DNA of 64,000 nucleotides from NCBI RefSeq assembly GCF_028275115.1, contig NZ_JAQCNH010000019.1, positions 79,739 through 143,738 of the forward strand, given 5' to 3'. This document shows positions 1-8,582 of the stretch, in pieces. The notes under the pieces are model-generated. The model searched no databases. It was not told the origin of the DNA and saw nothing but the letters and a program-made list of their open reading frames with translations. Made by a program: the position numbers and the translations under genes. This stretch comes from Halorientalis sp. (GTDB lineage Archaea > Halobacteriota > Halobacteria > Halobacteriales > Haloarculaceae). Positions within the stretch are counted from its first letter, which is position 1. Every line of letters starts with the position of its first letter.

Positions 1-1464
1 CACACGCTCGTTCGGGCGCGCAACGACTGCGCACAACTGCTCCAGCTTTCGAACCAGAGCCGCGACCACGAGCGCGAGGTCGACGACCGGCTGGCCAGCC
101 ACGACGTGCCCCGCGAGGCCGTCGCCACCGCCCGGCAATTTTACGACGACCTGGTGGACTGGCTGGACGGGCGCGTGACCGACCATCTCGATTCCGAGTT
201 CGGCCGCGGCTGGGAGAACGACCTCCGCTCACTCCCCGAGGAGGACCTGGAGGTTCCGCTCCGTGACCCCGAAACCGAGGAGAGAGACGACCTCAGCGAG
301 TGGGCCGAGCGCGAGGGGTACTCCGGCGACCTGTGGCGGTCACTGGCCGCGGTCGGGACTGCCGTCGAGACGACGCTGGACGAACTCGGGGAGAGCCGGC
401 AGTGTGTCGCGGCCGCAGTGGGGGCGGTGATGGGCAACTGGTACGAGCGCGACCACGCCACCGCGTTCCGGGAGGTCGAACTCGAACACTCCCCCTCGGA
501 CACCGGCGCGACCGCCGCCCCCTGGCAGGCGGTCTACACCGCCGGCCTCCTGCTGTTCGACTGCATGCCTGCACAGGCCCTGCGGACGATCCTCGACGAA
601 CTCGGCGGCGGGGTCCTGATGAGCGCGACGCTGGAACCGCTTGACGTGTTCACCCGCGTCTCCGGACTGGACGCCATCGAAACGACCGGGACGGGGGGGC
701 TATCGGCCTCCGAGGACGACCCGGGCCGGCCCGTCGAGACCCGGTCCTACGGGCTGACCTTCCCCGAGGAGAACCGTGCGAGCTGGCTCGTCGACGCGAC
801 GGCCTACACCGCCCGCAATCGCGGCGACCCCGTCCGCGACCACGGCAACCGCGTCCGTGACGAGTACGAACAGGTGCTCCGGACCGTGGCACGCAGCCCC
901 GGTAACGTGCTGGTCGCGATGCCGAACTACCGGGAGGCGGCCTGGGCTGGCAGCTACCTCCGGGACGTGGTAGAGAAGGACGTTCTGGTCGACGAGAGTT
1001 CGAGCAACGAAGCCACCGACGACCGCAAACGGGAGTTTTTCAGCGGTCCGGGGAAGGTACTGGTCACGAGTACCCGCGGGACGCTCACGGAGGGCGTCGA
1101 CTACGACGGGGACAAACTCCACGCGTGTGCCGTCGTCGGTGTGCCGCTGGTCAACATCGGTTCGCCGCGCGTCCGCGCGGTCCGGGCCGCATACGGCCGC
1201 GCGTTCGGCGACGACGTGGCCTTCGAGTACGCGCTGACCGTGCCCGCGGTCCGCCGCGCGCGCCAGGCTATCGGCCGGGTTGTCCGGGGAACCGACGAGG
1301 TAGGTGTCCGGATGCTCGTCGGCGAGCGCTACACGGAAGACGCCGTCCACTCCGTCCACGAGTATCTCTCTCCGGCGGAACGCCGCGAGTTCGTTCGGAT
1401 GACGCCCGACTTCCTCGGTCCGCAGTTCGACTCGTTCTGGAGCGACCACGACGCACCTGAGTGA
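1..1464 (+). CDS. Rad3/XPD-type ATP-dependent DNA helicase, C-terminal part (5' truncated by window)
   Basis: The reading frame is open from base 1, so the true start lies upstream; the in-window part is about 487 residues. It is the C-terminal half of a superfamily 2 Rad3/DinG-like helicase that unwinds DNA using ATP. The helicase C-terminal signatures are visible: a strand-turn near 901-930 (GNVLVAMPNYRE), a TSTRGTLTEGVD segment near 1069-1104, and a motif VI-like QAIGRVVRG at 1264-1290, whose arginines contact ATP. The Walker A part and the Fe-S cysteines are not in the window. Family assignment is firm; which repair pathway it serves is not shown. Confidence 0.88.
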   Translation, partial: HTLVRARNDCAQLLQLSNQSRDHEREVDDRLASHDVPREAVATARQFYDDLVDWLDGRVTDHLDSEFGRGWENDLRSLPEEDLEVPLRDPETEERDDLSEWAEREGYSGDLWRSLAAVGTAVETTLDELGESRQCVAAAVGAVMGNWYERDHATAFREVELEHSPSDTGATAAPWQAVYTAGLLLFDCMPAQALRTILDELGGGVLMSATLEPLDVFTRVSGLDAIETTGTGGLSASEDDPGRPVETRSYGLTFPEENRASWLVDATAYTARNRGDPVRDHGNRVRDEYEQVLRTVARSPGNVLVAMPNYREAAWAGSYLRDVVEKDVLVDESSSNEATDDRKREFFSGPGKVLVTSTRGTLTEGVDYDGDKLHACAVVGVPLVNIGSPRVRAVRAAYGRAFGDDVAFEYALTVPAVRRARQAIGRVVRGTDEVGVRMLVGERYTEDAVHSVHEYLSPAERREFVRMTPDFLGPQFDSFWSDHDAPE

Positions 1465-1535
1465 CCGTGGCCGTCGACCGACCCGCGACCTCGTTTCAGA
1501 AAGCATATGTGGCGTGATTCCCCGCTTTCAGTCGG

Positions 1536-1691
1536 ATGCCTGAGTGTCAGAACTGCGGTTCTTTCGTGACTGAGGCGTACGTCCGGGTGTTTACGCCCGA
1601 GACTCTCGACGCACCGCGTGTCTGTCCTAACTGCGAGGACAAGATCAGGGACGGAAACGACGTCCGCGAGGCTCGTTCCTCGCGGTCCTGA
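1536..1691 (+). CDS. Small zinc-finger protein (51 aa), two Cys-X2-Cys knuckles, likely DUF7563 type
   Basis: A 51-residue protein with CQNC at residues 4-7 and CPNC at residues 30-33, spaced as a four-cysteine zinc ribbon, followed by a charged tail. Small proteins of this form are common and conserved in haloarchaea and are annotated as DUF7563-like; their role is unknown, with nucleic-acid or protein binding usually suspected. The start is the ATG at 1536, and third-position GC bias supports coding. It stands between the helicase and the Get3 gene in the same direction. Confidence 0.75.
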   Translation: MPECQNCGSFVTEAYVRVFTPETLDAPRVCPNCEDKIRDGNDVREARSSRS

Positions 1692-1816
1692 CCCCTTTTC
1701 TCGTTTCCCCGATTACCGACGACTCGTCTCGCTCGTCCCCGTCCACCCCCAGCTACAGCTTGCGACCCGAAACTGGGGACCGACGACTACACAAGTCCCC
1801 CGCCGAACCGTTAGAT

Positions 1817-2914
1817 ATGGATCTCGAGGTAGAGGCCGTCGAGGCAATCGACGAGACGGCCGTCCCAACAGGCGTCGACGCGGCCGACTACGTCCTCTAC
1901 GGCGGGAAAGGCGGCGTCGGTAAGACGACGATGGCGGCCGCGACGGCGCTGGCCAGCGCCCGCGACGACACCACCACGCTCGTGGTTTCGACCGACCCTG
2001 CCCACTCGCTGTCCGACACCCTCGAAACGGACATTCCGGCCGACCCCGAGCGCATCCGGAAGGACATTCCACTCTACGCCGCCGAGATCGACCCCGAGGA
2101 GGCCGTCGGTGACGGCCCCTTCGACGCCGAGGGTGGCCTCGGCGGAATGGGTGGTCTCGGGCAACTGCTCGGCGGTGGCGGCCCGATGGGCGGCATGGGC
2201 GGACAGAGCCAGCAGGCAGATGCGTCCGGTGCCGAGGACGAGGCCGCAGCCGCGGACCCGCTGGCCGGGCCGATGCCCGGGATGGACGAGGCGGCCGCGA
2301 TGCGGCTCCTGCTCGAGTACATGGACGACGACCGGTTCGAGCGCGTAATCGTCGACACCGCGCCGACGGGCCACACGCTCAGGCTGCTCGAACTGCCGGA
2401 ACTGCTCGACTCGATGATGGGGCGTCTCCTGAAGTTGCGCCAGCGGCTCAGCGGTCTCTTCGACTCCCTGCCGTTCGGCGGCGGCGACGAGGAGCAGGGG
2501 GCCGACATGGCGGACCTGGAGGTGCTTCGCGAGCGCATCGAGCGGCTCCGCGCGGTGCTTCGCGACCCCGCGATGACCGACTTCCGTATCGTGATGGTGC
2601 CCGAGGAACTGAGCGTGATGGAGTCCCAGCGGCTGCTGGACCGACTGGAGACGTTCGGGGTTCCAGTCGAGACCGTCGTCGTCAACCGCGTCATGCAGGA
2701 CCTCACGGACGTGGCGGACGTCGAGAGCGACTGGTCCGTCTCGCCGGACCTGGACGACTGTGAGTTCTGTCAACGCCGGTGGCAGGTTCAGCAGCAGGCA
2801 CTCAAAGAGGCCCAGGACCTGTTCCGGGGGCACGACGTGAAACGGGTTCCGTTGTTCGCCGACGAGGTGCGCGGGGAGAATCTGTTGCGAGTCGTCGCCG
2901 CCTGTCTCGACTAG
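1817..2914 (+). CDS. ArsA/Get3-family ATPase (TRC40-like)
   Basis: 365-residue P-loop ATPase of the ArsA/GET3 family, which targets tail-anchored membrane proteins (Get3) or drives arsenite pumps (ArsA). The deviant Walker A GGKGGVGKTT lies near residues 29-38, a switch I-like DPAHSLSDT follows, and the switch II DTAPTGHT is near residue 180. CEFC at residues 315-318 matches the zinc-binding CxxC that Get3 dimers use, which favours Get3 over ArsA. Residues about 102-140 form a Gly/Met-rich insertion (GGMGG repeats). An ATG further upstream (1760) is in frame, but 1817 gives the normal N-terminus. A single ATPase domain, not the duplicated bacterial ArsA. Confidence 0.88.
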   Translation: MDLEVEAVEAIDETAVPTGVDAADYVLYGGKGGVGKTTMAAATALASARDDTTTLVVSTDPAHSLSDTLETDIPADPERIRKDIPLYAAEIDPEEAVGDGPFDAEGGLGGMGGLGQLLGGGGPMGGMGGQSQQADASGAEDEAAAADPLAGPMPGMDEAAAMRLLLEYMDDDRFERVIVDTAPTGHTLRLLELPELLDSMMGRLLKLRQRLSGLFDSLPFGGGDEEQGADMADLEVLRERIERLRAVLRDPAMTDFRIVMVPEELSVMESQRLLDRLETFGVPVETVVVNRVMQDLTDVADVESDWSVSPDLDDCEFCQRRWQVQQQALKEAQDLFRGHDVKRVPLFADEVRGENLLRVVAACLD

Positions 2915-3087
2915 TCGACGAGCCGGGAGACGCCGACGCCCATCCCCACGATAAGCAGGCCGAGCAGGCCGTTCAGGACGAGGCCGATCTGACGGCCGTT
3001 GACGAAGTTCTGGACTCCCAGCCCGACGAACAACATTCCGATGAGCACATGCAGTGACAGCACCACCTTCCCCAGGTCGAAGTCCAT
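2911..3087 (-). CDS. Small two-helix membrane protein, unknown function
   Basis: 58-residue protein with two hydrophobic segments (about residues 8-28 and 37-54) separated by a short NGR-containing turn, so probably a small integral membrane hairpin. Its stop overlaps the Get3 stop by four bases, tail to tail. A TATA-like AT-rich box at 3108-3117 sits about 25 bases upstream of the ATG, as expected for a leaderless haloarchaeal transcript. No family is recognised. Confidence 0.65.
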   Translation of the reverse strand: MDFDLGKVVLSLHVLIGMLFVGLGVQNFVNGRQIGLVLNGLLGLLIVGMGVGVSRLVD

Positions 3088-3107
3088 ACGTTCCAGTTGC
3101 CTCCCGC

Positions 3108-3117
3108 AAATAAAAAG
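3108..3117 (-). promoter_or_regulatory. TATA-like promoter element of the small membrane protein gene
   Basis: The + strand reads aaataaaaag, giving CTTTTTATTT on the minus strand, in an otherwise GC-rich region and about 25 bases ahead of the ATG at 3087. Position and composition fit an archaeal TATA box for a leaderless mRNA. Inferred from sequence only. Confidence 0.5.
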
Positions 3118-3148
3118 TCGCCCGAAACACAGCCAGCCGCCGTCGATT

Positions 3149-4474
3149 TCACTCGGTGTCCGTGACGACCAACACGTGCAGGTCGTTGACGTTGGTCCCC
3201 GTTGGCCCTGTCCGGAGCAGGGCGGTCCGCTCGCCGAGGTGCGACGCCGCGTCGTTGTCCGCGAGCGCACGCGCTGCCGCCTCGTCGTCGACCGTCTCGA
3301 CGTCGACGAGCGCACCGGCCACCCCGCTCGTACCGTCCTGACCGTCCGTGTCGACGCTCGCTAGTACGGCTCCCTCGGGGAGCGAGCGGGCCGCACTGAG
3401 CGCAAACTCGCAGTTGGGGCCACCACGGCCGTCGCCGTCGACTGTGACCGTCGTCTCCCCGCCCGAGAGAATGACCGCCGGCGGCGAGACGGGACTCCCG
3501 GTTTCGCGGCTCTCCCGGGCCACCGCCGCGTGGGTCTTGGCCACTTCCCGGGCCTCGCCCTCGATGCCCGCGCCGAGTACCAGTGGCGTGAAACCCGCAT
3601 CCGACGCGACGCCGCTGGCCGCGTCGATGGCCGTCCGCCCGTTCGCGAGGACGAACGTCCGGACGTGCTCGAAAACCGACGCGCCGGCCGTTGGCGTCTC
3701 CGCCACCTCGCCGGCGACACCGCGGTCGAGCCGTTCCTCGACCGGTGTCGGTGGCGCCACGTCGTACTCCTCGAGGACACGTTGAGCGTCAGCGAACGTC
3801 GTGGGGTCCGGGACGGTCGGGCCGCTGGCGATTACCGCCGGGTCGTCGCCGACTACGTCCGAGAAAAGCAGTGTGACGACCGTCGCTGGCGCGGCCGCGC
3901 GAGCCAACTGACCACCTTTGATCGCCGAGCAGTGTTTCCGGACCGCGTTGACCGCACCGATGGGTGCGCTCGCCGACAGTAGCGATTCGGTCACCCGCTG
4001 GAGGTCCGAGAGCGCGAGACCGTCGGCCGGAGCGGGCAGAAGCGCGCTCCCGCCGCCGGTCAGGACCGCCAGAACGAGCGTGTCCTCCTCGGCGTCGACG
4101 GCCGCTTCCCGGACTGCTCGGGCGCTCTCGACGGCGCGCTCGCTCGGAATCGGGTGGTCGCCGTCACGGACGGTAACGCGTTCGGTTGGCGTGGGGTCGT
4201 CGGTGACCACGACGCCGCCGTTGAGGCGGGTTTCGAGGACCCTCTCCAGTGCGGCCGCGACCCCCGCCGCGGCCTTCCCGCCGCCGAGGACGACCACGCG
4301 CTCGAAGGCGTCGAGGTCGATGCGGCCACCGGCGACCCGGAGCCGGTCGTCCTGCAGGGCGAGTCGGTCGCGGACGACCCGTTCGGGACGGGCGGCGTCG
4401 ATGCCCGCCTCGATGCAGGCCAGTGCCAGGCTGTGGGCGGCAGTCCGTGAGCGGGCGTCGCGGTCCCGAATCAC
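3149..4474 (-). CDS. Glycerate 2-kinase, GckA/MOFRL (DUF4147) family
   Basis: 441-residue protein of the class II glycerate kinase family, which phosphorylates D-glycerate to 2-phosphoglycerate. The N-terminal DUF4147 domain carries VVLGGGKAAAGVAAALE (about residues 63-80) and LTGGGSALLPAP (about 140-150), and the C-terminal MOFRL domain carries SGGETTVTVDGDGRGGPN and DTDGQDGTSGVAGA. Length is normal for the family. The start is a GTG at 4474 whose last bases overlap the TGA stop of the upstream SDR gene (GTGA overlap), so the two are probably translationally coupled. Confidence 0.9.
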   Translation of the reverse strand: MIRDRDARSRTAAHSLALACIEAGIDAARPERVVRDRLALQDDRLRVAGGRIDLDAFERVVVLGGGKAAAGVAAALERVLETRLNGGVVVTDDPTPTERVTVRDGDHPIPSERAVESARAVREAAVDAEEDTLVLAVLTGGGSALLPAPADGLALSDLQRVTESLLSASAPIGAVNAVRKHCSAIKGGQLARAAAPATVVTLLFSDVVGDDPAVIASGPTVPDPTTFADAQRVLEEYDVAPPTPVEERLDRGVAGEVAETPTAGASVFEHVRTFVLANGRTAIDAASGVASDAGFTPLVLGAGIEGEAREVAKTHAAVARESRETGSPVSPPAVILSGGETTVTVDGDGRGGPNCEFALSAARSLPEGAVLASVDTDGQDGTSGVAGALVDVETVDDEAAARALADNDAASHLGERTALLRTGPTGTNVNDLHVLVVTDTE

Positions 4475-5298
4475 GCTAACTTTTTAACCAGTCGGTACAC
4501 GCCGTCGCGCAGGCGGTCCGGGACGAACCGGAGCAGCGTGGAGTACTTCGCGACCTGGCCGACCGGATAGCGCGGGTCGGGGTCGGGTGAGCAGGCTGCT
4601 TCTAAAACCGTCTCGGCTACGTCTGTCGGTGCGACCGCCAGTGCGCTCGTGCCCCCGAATGTCTGCCCCTCATCGTAGAACGCGTAGATCGAGTCGTAAG
4701 CTCCCGAGCGTTCGGTGCCGTTCTCCAGTTCCTCGTCGGCTCGGTCGTCGAAGTTCGTATCGACCGGTCCGGGCTCGATCAGAACGGCGTCGATGTCGTA
4801 CCCGTCGACCTCGCCCCGGAGTGCGTCGGTCAGCCCTTCGAGGGCGAACTTCGAGCCGTTGTAGACGCCCATGCCCGGCGTGGCAATCCGGCCCGCGACC
4901 GAGGAGATGTTGACGACCGTCCCCTCACCCTGCTCGCGCATGTGGGGCAAGGCCGCGCGGATTAGACGGTGCGGGCCGTAAACGTTCACGTCGAACTGGT
5001 CGTGGACGCGGTCGGTCGGCACGTCCTCGAGCGGACCGAACTGCGCGTAGCCGGCGTTGTTGACGAGACAGTCGAGCCGACCGTCCTCCTCGACGACGCG
5101 CTTGATGGCGGCGTCGACGTCTTCTTGCTCTGTTACGTCGAGTTCCTGGGTCCGGCAGCCCGCCTCGGCCAGCGCCTCGATGTCGTCCGTGTCCCGTGCC
5201 GTGGCGTAGACCGTCCACCCCTCCGCTTCGAAGGTCTCTGCCGTCGCGCGACCGATGCCGGACGACGCCCCCGTGATCAGCACCGTCTTGTCTTCCAT
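4471..5298 (-). CDS. SDR-family NAD(P)-dependent oxidoreductase
   Basis: 275-residue classical short-chain dehydrogenase. The N-terminal Rossmann motif TGASSGIG is at residues 10-17, NNAGYAQFG follows at about 85, the catalytic Ser is in NISSVAG and the YxxxK pair is in VYNGSKFALEG. It is followed without a gap by glycerate kinase, suggesting a two-gene unit; a role in hydroxyacid or sugar-acid metabolism is inference from that neighbour only. The frame is open further upstream, but the ATG at 5298 gives the conserved N-terminus MEDKTVLITGAS. Confidence 0.88.
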   Translation of the reverse strand: MEDKTVLITGASSGIGRATAETFEAEGWTVYATARDTDDIEALAEAGCRTQELDVTEQEDVDAAIKRVVEEDGRLDCLVNNAGYAQFGPLEDVPTDRVHDQFDVNVYGPHRLIRAALPHMREQGEGTVVNISSVAGRIATPGMGVYNGSKFALEGLTDALRGEVDGYDIDAVLIEPGPVDTNFDDRADEELENGTERSGAYDSIYAFYDEGQTFGGTSALAVAPTDVAETVLEAACSPDPDPRYPVGQVAKYSTLLRFVPDRLRDGVYRLVKKLA

Positions 5299-5416
5299 AC
5301 CGCACGCCTCGCCCGGGGCGCTGTTAAATTGCCAGTGTTTCCAACGGATTCCCGACCGGTCACCCCTCCGCACGGATGAGCAGGCTATTGAGGCCGGCGC
5401 ACCTCCAGCCGACGGC

Positions 5417-6193
5417 ATGTATCTCGCAGACGAGACGTGGCCCGATCTGGGCGCGTACTTCGAGGACGAGTCGCTGGTCATCGTGCCGCTAGGCTCGACG
5501 GAACAGCACGGCCCGCACCTTCCCGAAGGAACCGACCACATGATCGCACAGGCGCTGGCCCGAGACGCCGCCGACCGGACCGGCTATCTCTGTAGCCCCA
5601 CTATCAACGTCGGCGTCTCGCCCCACCATCGACAGTTCCACGGCACGATGTGGGTCGACGCTCCGGTCTTCCGGGACTACGTCGAGAGTTTCTCCCGGAA
5701 CCTCACGTCCCACGGCGTCGACCGCATCGTCTACGTCAACGCCCACGGCGGGAACGTCGAACACCTCCGGGAAGTCGGTCGCCGCCTCCACGAGACCGAG
5801 ACCGCCTACGCCATCGAGTGGATGTGGGACCAGTCTATCCCGGACCTCGTCGACGACCTCTTCGAACAGAACGGCCCCCACGGCGGCCCCAAGGAGACGG
5901 CGATGATTATGCACATCGCGAACGAACTCGTCCACGACGACCGCCTCGAAGACGCCCGCGACGGCGGCCTCCTCGAGTGGGAGAACATGGCCGTCCACGG
6001 CGCGACCACGTTCTACGACGCCGCGGACAACACCAACAACGGCGTGCTCGGCGACCAGACCGACGCGACCCCCGAGAAAGGACGTGAACTGTTCGAGGCC
6101 GCCAGCGACCAACTGGTGAACCTCTGTGGGTGGCTCGACGACCAGCCGTTCGAGGACCTGATGCCGGAACCGCACGTAAGCGAGCGCGAATGA
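5417..6193 (+). CDS. Creatininase-family amidohydrolase
   Basis: 258-residue metal-dependent hydrolase of the creatininase superfamily, which also includes formamide hydrolases of riboflavin/F420-type pathways and MftE peptidases. Metal-site residues are visible: E29 and H31 in STEQHGPHLPEGTDH, D40/H41, then HGGN near residue 117 and a Glu in the GPKETAM segment. The ATG at 5417 begins the conserved N-terminus. Substrate cannot be assigned from sequence. Confidence 0.85.
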   Translation: MYLADETWPDLGAYFEDESLVIVPLGSTEQHGPHLPEGTDHMIAQALARDAADRTGYLCSPTINVGVSPHHRQFHGTMWVDAPVFRDYVESFSRNLTSHGVDRIVYVNAHGGNVEHLREVGRRLHETETAYAIEWMWDQSIPDLVDDLFEQNGPHGGPKETAMIMHIANELVHDDRLEDARDGGLLEWENMAVHGATTFYDAADNTNNGVLGDQTDATPEKGRELFEAASDQLVNLCGWLDDQPFEDLMPEPHVSERE

Positions 6194-6197
6194 CCGC

Positions 6198-7025
6198 TCA
6201 GTCTCCGAACTCCGTCTTCACGTCGTCGGCGTACCGATCCGCCAGCCGCGTCGGTTCGGGAAGTTTGTAGCCGGCCGCACAGGAGAGCGTGAGGTCCGCG
6301 GCAGTCTCGGCACTCACTCGGTGGCCTGGGCTGACCAGTAGCGGATTGATCGTCCTGTTCGACGAGTCGTACTGTCTCGACTGGGCGGCGTAGCCGATGA
6401 CGGTCCCGTCGGGCGCGGTCACCTCCCCGTCTGCCTCGACGGCGACACGGTCGCCTTCGGCCAGTCCGTCGGTCGACGCGGCGGGCTGGCCACAGAGCAG
6501 GTTCTTCGCGACGCCGACGCTGGGCACGTCGAACAGGACGCCGACGTGGGTCGCCAGCCCGGCCTCCCGGTAGTGGATGTGACCGCTCCCGTCGAAGAAA
6601 ACGAGGTCAGGTTCGACGGCGAGTTCACGGAAGCCCGCCAGTATCGCGCCGCCCTCCCGGAAGGACAGCAGGCCGGGAATGTACGGGATGTCGGTCGGCA
6701 CGACGGCGTGAGCCCGCTCGATCACCTCACCGCCCTGGAAGGCGACTAGCGCCGACACGGCACGGTCGTCGTCGAGGAACGCCTGGTCGACACCGACGAC
6801 GACGGGGACTTCCGCGTCGGAGTCGTCCGCTGGCCCGTCGCCGTCACCGCCGTCCGCAGCGCCGAGTCCCTGCTGCTCGCTCTCCCGGTCGGCACAGACC
6901 AGGCCCGGATCGAAGTCGAAGTCGTCCTCGAAGGTGGCTCTCTCGGCGATTTCACGCTGGAGGGCTTCCATCTCCGCCCGGTCGAGACTCGCGTCTGGGA
7001 CGAACTCGGGGTGGACAGGCTCCAT
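6198..7025 (-). CDS. nfi: Endonuclease V (deoxyinosine-specific)
   Basis: 275-residue endonuclease V, which nicks DNA (or RNA in some lineages) one base 3' of inosine left by adenine deamination. The RNase H-like core shows VVGVDQAFLDD (first catalytic Asp), then VPTDIPYIPGLLSFREG, FFDGSGHIHYREAG and SVGVAKNLLCG, all characteristic. A poorly conserved acidic stretch (about residues 45-70) is inserted before the first strand, common in halophile proteins. The rhomboid gene starts upstream in the same direction and its stop lies only three bases before this start, so the two likely share an operon. Confidence 0.92.
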   Translation of the reverse strand: MEPVHPEFVPDASLDRAEMEALQREIAERATFEDDFDFDPGLVCADRESEQQGLGAADGGDGDGPADDSDAEVPVVVGVDQAFLDDDRAVSALVAFQGGEVIERAHAVVPTDIPYIPGLLSFREGGAILAGFRELAVEPDLVFFDGSGHIHYREAGLATHVGVLFDVPSVGVAKNLLCGQPAASTDGLAEGDRVAVEADGEVTAPDGTVIGYAAQSRQYDSSNRTINPLLVSPGHRVSAETAADLTLSCAAGYKLPEPTRLADRYADDVKTEFGD

Positions 7026-7028
7026 CGC

Positions 7029-7970
7029 TCAGAACGGGCCGCGGCCACCGGGCCCGCCGGGGCCGCCCGGGCCGCGACCCATCCCACCGCCGAGCTGGAG
7101 TTGCCCGGGGGCGCTGAGCTTGTCTTTGACCCGCTGGCCGTAGAGCAGACCGAGCGCGAGCCCGACGGCGTGAGCGACGTGGGCGATGCCGCCGCCGACC
7201 CCGCCGACGATTCCGAGCGCGCTCAGCCCGGCGTAGCCGATGGTGATAACCCAGATGGGAACGGGCAGCAGAAAGTAGAGATACACCTTGAGGTTCGGGT
7301 TCAGCACGGTCAGCACACCCATAATCGCGAGTGCTGCGCCACTGGCGCCGAGTGCACCCGCCGGGTTGCCCTGGTAGGCCTGGATGGCGATCTGGCCGAG
7401 GCCCGCCAGGACGCCGCTCCCGAGGAACAGTAGCGCGAAGTCCCGGGAACCGACGTACCGCTCGACGATCCGGCCGAAAAAGAAGATCACGATGCTGTTC
7501 CCGCCGATGTGAAAGAGGCTCAACGGCGCGTGGGAGAAGATCGAGGTGACCCAGGTCCAGACGTACTCCGGGTTCGCCGGTGAGATGACGAACAGTGCTC
7601 TGAACGCCGCCTCGCCGAGCGTGAAGAGGACGATGTGTTCGATGAGGAAGACGGCCCAGATGATACCGAGGAACAGGTATGTCACGTTTCCTCTGAAGTA
7701 GCCCAGAATCCCGCCGGGACCGGTGTTGATTCCGAGCCGGGACGCGATGCCGTTGCTCTCGGCTGTGGAACTCCCCCAGCCGCCACCGCCGCTCCCGTCG
7801 ACGGTGTCGTCGAAGCCGCTGTCGAAGACGCCGTCCGGGTCGTTCCAGTTTTCTAGCCCCGGACAACTGTGGTTTTCGGGGAGGCGGTGGTCACCGCAGT
7901 AGGTCCCCCCGCAGTGGCGACACTGGTACGGCATATTTTCCTCTCGCCCACACGCGTCGCACTTCGCCAT
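7029..7970 (-). CDS. Rhomboid-family intramembrane serine protease with N-terminal AN1-like zinc finger
   Basis: 313-residue membrane protein. Residues 4-38 hold a Cys/His cluster (CDAC, CRHC, C and H residues) like an AN1 zinc finger. After an acidic, Gly-rich linker come six or so membrane segments with the rhomboid active site: HIGGN (H154, N158), GASG with the nucleophile S210, and HVAHAVG with H267, followed by the GxxxG spacing. The C-terminus is a Gly/Pro/Met-rich tail. It should cleave membrane proteins within the bilayer; the zinc finger presumably faces the cytosol and recruits substrates (inference). The ATG at 7970 is the conserved start. Confidence 0.9.
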   Translation of the reverse strand: MAKCDACGREENMPYQCRHCGGTYCGDHRLPENHSCPGLENWNDPDGVFDSGFDDTVDGSGGGGWGSSTAESNGIASRLGINTGPGGILGYFRGNVTYLFLGIIWAVFLIEHIVLFTLGEAAFRALFVISPANPEYVWTWVTSIFSHAPLSLFHIGGNSIVIFFFGRIVERYVGSRDFALLFLGSGVLAGLGQIAIQAYQGNPAGALGASGAALAIMGVLTVLNPNLKVYLYFLLPVPIWVITIGYAGLSALGIVGGVGGGIAHVAHAVGLALGLLYGQRVKDKLSAPGQLQLGGGMGRGPGGPGGPGGRGPF

Positions 7971-8099
7971 TGTGCCGCGATAAGGTACGCCCCCGGAAAG
8001 GTCTTCCCCACCGTCCCGACGGCCATGCACGGCCGGTTGGGCCGAGCGCCACCGGGTACGTCCGAGAACGTTTTATCGGTTGCGACCCGAGTAAAAGCC

Positions 8100-8546
8100 G
8101 TGCAGGAGTTCCAGCGCAAGCAGCTCCTCGAACGGATCGAGCGCGAGGGGGCGACAGTCGGCGCCGATATCCCCGACGAGATCGAGGTGCAGGGCGAGTT
8201 CATCGACCTCCAGACGTTCGTCTTCGAGATCAAGCGCCGGGAGACCGTTCCGCAGGGCGAGCGTGAACGGGTCACGCAGGCCAAAAAGAACCTTCGCCGT
8301 GAACGTCTCCAGCGCAAGCAACGCATCGAGGACGAGGACATCAGCTTCGAGGACGGCGAAGCCATCGCCCGAGCGATCATCGGCATCGACCGCGCGCTGA
8401 ACGCACTGGAAAATCTCGGCCCGACCGACCTGGAAAAGGAGTCCGAACTACAGGAGACACAGGACAAGAAACGCTGGACGAAGTTCCTGAAGAAGGCGTT
8501 GGGCCACCAGGATGACAGCGGCGTCGGTGTCGGCCGCGGCCGCTGA
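8100..8546 (+). CDS. Haloarchaeal conserved protein, likely DUF5788
   Basis: 148-residue, very hydrophilic protein with no membrane segment; it starts with VQEFQRKQLLERIEREG and has a long charged helical region (about residues 50-110) with many Arg/Lys/Glu residues. It matches my memory of the haloarchaeal DUF5788 family; no function is known. The start is the GTG at 8100, since an AT-rich TTTTATCG box lies about 25-30 bases before it; the frame is open further upstream but does not look coding there. Confidence 0.7.
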   Translation: MQEFQRKQLLERIEREGATVGADIPDEIEVQGEFIDLQTFVFEIKRRETVPQGERERVTQAKKNLRRERLQRKQRIEDEDISFEDGEAIARAIIGIDRALNALENLGPTDLEKESELQETQDKKRWTKFLKKALGHQDDSGVGVGRGR

Positions 8547-8582
8547 ACAGTTTGATACCTCGGGCGGCCTAACGCTCACCCA

